In this document: one piece after another, positions 59,735 through 64,000 of the stretch
Layout of the letters: each line of letters begins with the position of its first letter
Numbering within the stretch: the first letter of the stretch is position 1
Assembly (NCBI RefSeq): GCF_003049725.1
Contig: NZ_QAGM01000005.1
Coordinates: forward strand, 110,613 to 174,612
DNA: 64,000 nt
DNA from: Oceanimonas marisflavi
Lineage (GTDB): Bacteria; Pseudomonadota; Gammaproteobacteria; Enterobacterales; Aeromonadaceae
Direction: 5' to 3'
The notes under the pieces: generated by a model
Database searches by the model: none
What the model was told of the DNA's origin: nothing
Seen by the model: only the letters and a program-made list of their open reading frames with translations
Made by a program: the position numbers and the translations under genes

Positions 59735-60403
59735 TCAGTCAGCCATATCAAAGGGCGCCGGCGCAGTGAACTCCAGCCGGTGTTTGTATCTGGGGTGGCG
59801 AAAGGCCAGCCAGGCGGCGTGCAGTTGCAGGTGCTGCGCCATGGTCAGCGCCTCGCCCTCGGCATAGAGGTTGTCACCCAGAATCGGGTGCCCCAGGCTC
59901 AGCATGTGCACCCGCAGCTGATGGGAGCGACCGGTAATGGGGGTCAGCTCCATCAGGCTGCGTTTGTGCTCACGGCGCAGGCAGCGCCAGTGGGTCAGCG
60001 CTTTTTTGCCGTGTTCATGGCTCACCATGTGCCGGGGGCGGTTGGGCCAGTCGCAGCACAGGGGCAGATCGATACTGCCCTCGTCTGCCACTGGCTGGCC
60101 ATGCACCCAGGCATAGTAGCGCTTTTCGGTTTCCCGTTCGCGGAACTGGCGGCTGAGCTCCCGGTGGGCCTTGGGGTTCAGCGCCATCACAATCACCCCG
60201 GAGGTGGCCATGTCCAGCCGGTGCACCACCTGTACCGTGGGAAACACCCGCGACACCCTGAGCGACAGGCTGTCGCGATGGCACAACTCGCGGCCAGGCA
60301 CACTGAGCAGGCCACTGGGCTTGTTCAGCACTATGATGCTGTCATCCTGGTACAGCACCTCAAACTGGGGATCCAGCGGCGGATCGTAACGCAGCAATAC
60401 CAT
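59735..60403 (-). CDS. rluA: Dual-specificity RNA pseudouridine synthase RluA
   Basis: A 222-residue pseudouridine synthase that modifies U746 of 23S rRNA and U32 of some tRNAs. The catalytic Asp is in VHRLDMATSGVIVMAL, preceded by the family motif VLNKPSGLLSVPG. KRYYAWVHG and ITGRSHQLRVHM, then HPILGDNLYA, complete the fold. There is no S4 domain, as expected for RluA. It lies 15 bases after rapA on the same strand. Confidence 0.96.
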   Translation of the reverse strand: MVLLRYDPPLDPQFEVLYQDDSIIVLNKPSGLLSVPGRELCHRDSLSLRVSRVFPTVQVVHRLDMATSGVIVMALNPKAHRELSRQFRERETEKRYYAWVHGQPVADEGSIDLPLCCDWPNRPRHMVSHEHGKKALTHWRCLRREHKRSLMELTPITGRSHQLRVHMLSLGHPILGDNLYAEGEALTMAQHLQLHAAWLAFRHPRYKHRLEFTAPAPFDMAD

Positions 60404-60418
60404 GCTCTGGCTCTTCCG

Positions 60419-63292
60419 TTATTGATGGCTGACCACAATAAACCGGATTGCGTCCAGTTTTAAGCGGGTATGGCTGAGCAGGTTGTCGAGTTCGGTTTTC
60501 AGATCCTGGACATGATCGATCTCGCTCTGGCGCACATTGGGGTTGACCCTGGCCAGCTGCTGCAAACGGCTCAGCTCCTGATCCATGGCCTGATGCATGC
60601 GCTCCCGGGCCTGCTCTACCAGTTGCTCCATTTGTGCCTCGGCCAGCGGTGTGGCGACCTGCAGCTGCTGATGGATCACCGTTTGCGAGGCGTTTACCAG
60701 CTTGCTGCCCAGATGGCGGTTGACCGGGCTGAGCTGCTTGTCAAAGGCCTCAAAGCTGACCTTGTCGGCCAGGTTGTTGCCGTTCTTGTCGAGCAGCAGG
60801 CGAATGGGCGCCGGCGGCAGAAAACGGTACAGCTGGGCGTGATGGGCAGATTCGGCCACAAAAATGGGTTCAACGAACTGGGTGCCCACCGGCAGCGCCT
60901 TGTTCTTGAGAATGGCCACCGAGGTGGTGCCGATTTCCGAGCCCAGCACCAGATCGATGCCGCCGCGGATCATGGGATGATCCCAGCTCAGAAACTGCAA
61001 ATCGTCCCGCCCCAGGGCGGTATGCCGGTCAAAGGTGATGCTGGCGCCGTCTTCGGGCAGGCCGGGAAAGCTCGGTACCAGCATCTGTTCGGTGGGGCGC
61101 AGCACAATGGCATTTTCGCCCTTGTCGTCCTGATGCACGCCCACTTCGTCAAACAGCTTGATGGCAAAAATGGCCAGGGTCGGATCTTCGTCGGTTTCCG
61201 CCAGCTGTTCCGCCAGATTGTGCTGCTGCAGGGCGCCGCTGGAGTTGAGCTCCAGCAGCCGATCCCGGCCCTGCTCCATCTGGCTGATCAGCGCTTGGGT
61301 GAGGGCACGAGTGTCTTCAATTAGTTGGGCCAGCGCCTCGCTGTCCTGGCCGTGACCGGCCAGCAGTTCCAGCAGGCGCTCAGACACCTGCTGATACACC
61401 GGCTGTCCCACCGCATTGGGCTTGCTGAAGGCATCCATGCCCTGCTCATACCACAGGGTCAGCGCCTGCTGGGCGGTGCCTTCCAGATAGGGCACGTGAA
61501 TATCGATATCGTGCTGCTGACCGATGCGGTCCAGACGGCCGATGCGTTGCTCCAGCAAATCCGGGTTCAGCGGCAGGTCAAACAGCACCAGCTGGTGGGA
61601 GAACTGGAAATTGCGGCCTTCAGAGCCGATTTCGGAGCAGATCATCACCTGGGCGCCACCTTCCTGCTGGGCAAAATAGGCGGCGGCTTTGTCCCGCTCC
61701 AGCAGCGACATGCCTTCGTGGAACACGGTGCCACGAATGCCTTCCCGGGTGCGCAGCACTTCTTCCAGCGCCAGCGCCACGCCGGCCTTGGCGGTGATGA
61801 TCAGGATCTTGTTGTTACGGTTTTCCTTGAGGAACTCCAGCAGCCACTCGACCCGGCTGTCGAACTGGGTCCAGCTGCTGTCACCGCCTTCAAACTGGCG
61901 ATAGATCTCTTCCGGATACAGCGCCTGCAATGCCTGGGCGGCGGTGTCCTGATGGCTGCCCATCAGGCCAGCCACACGAATGGCGGTTTTATACTGGGCA
62001 GGCAGGGGCAGCGGGTGGGTATGCAGCCGGCGCGACGGAAAGCCCTTGATGGCCTGACGGGTATTGCGGAACAGCAGACGACCGGTGCCGTGGTGATCCA
62101 GCAGGCGGGCCAGCAGTGCCCGGCGCTGTTCGGAGGTATCCAGGCTGGCGCTTTTTTCGCCGTCCATAAAGGGCGCCAGGCGTTGACGGGCAGCGGCGTC
62201 CAGCGGGGCATCGCTCAGCAGCGACTCGGCAGCCTCGGCCAGCGGGCGGTATTCTTCTTCTTCCGCGAGAAAGGCGTCGTAGTCATAAAAGCGCTCGGGA
62301 TCGAGCAGACGCAGGCGGGCAAAATGGCTCTCGTGGCCCTGCTGATCCGGGGTGGCGGTCAACAGCAACACCCCTGGGGTTTCTTCGGCCAGGGCTTCCA
62401 CCACCTCATAGGCCCGGCTCGGACGCTCGGCATCCCACACCAGATGGTGGGCTTCATCCACCACCAGCAGATCCCAGTCGCTCTCGGCCAGCTGTTCAAA
62501 ACGCTTGCGTTTTTTGGTGATGAAATCGAGGCTGCACAGCACCAGCTGCTCGGTGTCAAAGGGATTGGCGGAATCGGCAAAGGCCTCGACGCAACGCTCT
62601 TCGTCAAACAGCGCAAAATGCAGGTTGAAACGACGCAGCATTTCCACCAGCCACTGGTGGATCAGGGCATCGGGCACCAGGATAAGAATGCGTGCGGCGC
62701 GACCCGACAGCCATTGCTGCTGAATGATCATGCCCGCTTCAATGGTCTTGCCCAGGCCCACTTCATCGGCCAGCAGCACTCGGGGGGCGTGACGGTTACC
62801 TACCTCATGGGCGATATGCAGCTGATGGGGGATCAGGCCAATACGGCCGCTGCCCAGACCGCGCAGGGGCGAGCGGCGCTGATTAAACTGGTGCATCAGC
62901 GCCTGGTAGCGCAGGTTAAAGCGGCCAATCTTGTCAATTTGCCCGGCAAACAGCCGCTCCTGAGGCTTGTTCAGCTTGATAAAGTGATTGAGGAAGGTTT
63001 CCTTCAGGCTGGTTTCTTCCTCGATATCAAGACGTTTGCCGTGATAAACCAGCAAGCCGTCCTGCTCGGACACCGACTCCACCTCCAGCTCCCAGTCTTC
63101 ATGACTACTGATGACATCGCCGGGGTTGAACATGACTCGGGTCACGGGAGCATCGTTGATGGCGTACATACGGTTCTCACCACAGGCGGGGAACAACATG
63201 GTCACCATGCGCACATCAATGGCAACCACGGTTCCCAGTCCCAGATCGGTTTCGGTATCGCTGATCCAACGTTGGCCGAGGGAAAAAGGCAT
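60419..63292 (-). CDS. rapA: RNA polymerase-associated ATPase RapA (HepA)
   Basis: A 957-residue Swi2/Snf2-family ATPase (E. coli 968) that frees RNA polymerase after transcription and promotes its recycling. Two N-terminal Tudor-like domains begin MPFSLGQRWISDTETDLGLG. The helicase core has LLADEVGLGKTIEAGM (I), VVDEAHHLVW (II) and LLTATPDQQG (III); ITAKAGVALA and the C-terminal lobe motif QRIGRLDRIGQ follow. A long C-terminal region binds polymerase. It is divergent from the adjacent rRNA operon, with under 200 bases between its start and rrn P1. Confidence 0.97.
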   Translation of the reverse strand: MPFSLGQRWISDTETDLGLGTVVAIDVRMVTMLFPACGENRMYAINDAPVTRVMFNPGDVISSHEDWELEVESVSEQDGLLVYHGKRLDIEEETSLKETFLNHFIKLNKPQERLFAGQIDKIGRFNLRYQALMHQFNQRRSPLRGLGSGRIGLIPHQLHIAHEVGNRHAPRVLLADEVGLGKTIEAGMIIQQQWLSGRAARILILVPDALIHQWLVEMLRRFNLHFALFDEERCVEAFADSANPFDTEQLVLCSLDFITKKRKRFEQLAESDWDLLVVDEAHHLVWDAERPSRAYEVVEALAEETPGVLLLTATPDQQGHESHFARLRLLDPERFYDYDAFLAEEEEYRPLAEAAESLLSDAPLDAAARQRLAPFMDGEKSASLDTSEQRRALLARLLDHHGTGRLLFRNTRQAIKGFPSRRLHTHPLPLPAQYKTAIRVAGLMGSHQDTAAQALQALYPEEIYRQFEGGDSSWTQFDSRVEWLLEFLKENRNNKILIITAKAGVALALEEVLRTREGIRGTVFHEGMSLLERDKAAAYFAQQEGGAQVMICSEIGSEGRNFQFSHQLVLFDLPLNPDLLEQRIGRLDRIGQQHDIDIHVPYLEGTAQQALTLWYEQGMDAFSKPNAVGQPVYQQVSERLLELLAGHGQDSEALAQLIEDTRALTQALISQMEQGRDRLLELNSSGALQQHNLAEQLAETDEDPTLAIFAIKLFDEVGVHQDDKGENAIVLRPTEQMLVPSFPGLPEDGASITFDRHTALGRDDLQFLSWDHPMIRGGIDLVLGSEIGTTSVAILKNKALPVGTQFVEPIFVAESAHHAQLYRFLPPAPIRLLLDKNGNNLADKVSFEAFDKQLSPVNRHLGSKLVNASQTVIHQQLQVATPLAEAQMEQLVEQARERMHQAMDQELSRLQQLARVNPNVRQSEIDHVQDLKTELDNLLSHTRLKLDAIRFIVVSHQ

Positions 63293-63476
63293 TCAATTCT
63301 CCAAGCTGAAGGGGGCAAAAAAGGGGCGCTATCTTACCTCAAAGCCCCTTATGGCTGCATCCGTGATATAGACCCGAACATTCAGTATAAGGTGAGGCAT
63401 ATAAAGAAGGAAAACACGCCTCTGCTCAGATAATGAGCGAACGATGCAGTGGGAGCGTTTTTTATGAAAAAAGCCC

Positions 63477-63504
63477 TTGCGCAAAAATCGCGGCTCCCTA
63501 TAAT
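63477..63504 (+). promoter_or_regulatory. rRNA operon promoter P1
   Basis: TTGCGC at 63477-63482 and TATAAT at 63499-63504, spacer 16, followed by GCGCATCC. The A/T-rich segment upstream (63460-63472) could serve as an UP element. It lies about 270 bases before the 16S start. The preceding stretch 63293-63476 shows no gene. Confidence 0.8.
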
Positions 63505-63581
63505 GCGCATCCACTGACACGGGGCAAGCAGCTCACGGTCACAAGGGTTGAAAGCGAACAACATAAAGTTCAAAACAACGC

Positions 63582-63609
63582 TTGACGAACACCAAGGATT
63601 GCGTAGAAT
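63582..63609 (+). promoter_or_regulatory. rRNA operon promoter P2
   Basis: TTGACG at 63582-63587 and TAGAAT at 63604-63609, spacer 16, followed by a GC-rich discriminator. Spacing of about 105 bases from P1 matches the usual tandem rrn arrangement. Confidence 0.8.
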
Positions 63610-63638
63610 ACGCAGCCCTGACCAGCGAAAGCGGTCAA

Positions 63639-63650
63639 CGCTCTTTAACA
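63639..63650 (+). promoter_or_regulatory. rrn boxA antitermination element
   Basis: CGCTCTTTAACA closely matches the enteric rRNA leader boxA and is followed by AATTTATCAAG. It sits between P2 and the 16S gene, as needed for NusB/NusE-dependent antitermination. Confidence 0.85.
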
Positions 63651-63774
63651 ATTTATCAAGCAAACTGTGTGGGCACTCGCAGTCGTTTGAGAAACAAGAA
63701 ATATTGTTTTTCAATGATTTGTGAAGTGCACTAGCAATAGCAGCAATTCAGATATTCATTGAGTCCAAGCTTTT

Positions 63775-64000
63775 AATTGAAGAGTTTGATCATGGCTCAG
63801 ATTGAACGCTGGCGGCAGGCCTAACACATGCAAGTCGAGCGGCAGCGGGAAAGTAGCTTGCTACTTTTGCCGGCGAGCGGCGGACGGGTGAGTAATGCTT
63901 GGGGATCTGCCCGGTCGAGGGGGATAACCGTTGGAAACGACGGCTAATACCGCATACGCCCTACGGGGGAAAGCAGGGGACCTTCGGGCCTTGCGCGATT
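63775..64000 (+). rRNA. rrs: 16S ribosomal RNA, 5' part (cut by window edge)
   Basis: Starts AATTGAAGAGTTTGATC and contains GGCTCAGATTGAACGCTGGC, GGCGGACGGGTGAGTAATGC and GGCTAATACCGCATA, the standard 5' domain. About 226 nucleotides are visible, including the V1 loop (AGCGGGAAAGTAGCTTGCTA). The exact first base may differ by one or two. The sequence style fits Aeromonadales. Confidence 0.98.

Noticed and set aside
63382..63714. Minus-strand open frame of 110 codons upstream of the 16S gene
   Set aside because: It overlaps both rrn promoters and the boxA; no family pattern or ribosome-binding site supports it.

Overview
The window is a chromosomal segment of a GC-rich gammaproteobacterium. 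Gene order repeatedly matches Enterobacterales, Vibrionales and Aeromonadales housekeeping blocks: orn/rsgA/psd/mscM, queG-nnr-tsaE-amiB-mutL-miaA-hfq-hflXKC-purA, ispB/rplU-rpmA-obgE, and folA-apaH-apaG-rsmA-pdxA-surA-lptD-djlA-rluA-rapA. Protein lengths and motifs, together with the first ~226 bases of a 16S rRNA at the right edge, suggest an Aeromonadales member of the Oceanimonas/Oceanisphaera/Zobellella type. The genus is an inference, since no database search was possible.

Layout. Positions 1-5724 hold a minus-strand catabolic operon: ethanolamine-type permease, glutamine-synthetase-like gamma-glutamyl ligase, aldehyde dehydrogenase, iron alcohol dehydrogenase, and a class I glutamine amidotransferase cut by the window edge. 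A LysR regulator lies upstream (6000-6968). From 7.2 to 13.4 kb are a small coiled-coil membrane protein, a DMT exporter, an aminopeptidase P, pssA and a MATE transporter. groES-groEL with a sigma-32 promoter follows, then a two-gene operon pairing a cysteine-free molybdopterin-domain-like periplasmic protein with a degenerate GGDEF/EAL membrane protein. The EF-P system (epmB, efp, epmA) is interleaved with guaC and a VOC protein. mscM-psd-rsgA, divergent orn and four identical tandem tRNA-Gly genes come next, then putA with a convergent Lrp-type regulator.

From 34.7 to 63.3 kb the content is core housekeeping: queuosine modification, NAD(P)HX repair, t6A and i6A tRNA modification, cell-wall amidase, mismatch repair, Hfq, the HflKC membrane protease regulator, purine, quinone and folate synthesis, ribosomal proteins, ribosome-assembly GTPases, and outer-membrane biogenesis (surA, lptD). 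rapA, encoding the RNA-polymerase recycling ATPase, sits divergently beside an rRNA operon with two promoters and a boxA.

The most interesting material is (i) the gamma-glutamylation operon, whose enzyme set (alcohol plus aldehyde dehydrogenase, no amine oxidase seen) fits an amino alcohol such as ethanolamine rather than putrescine; (ii) the catalytically degenerate signalling pair at 15.8-18.2 kb; and (iii) several families of short palindromic or tandem repeats concentrated at convergent gene junctions. No insertion sequence, prophage or CRISPR array was found.
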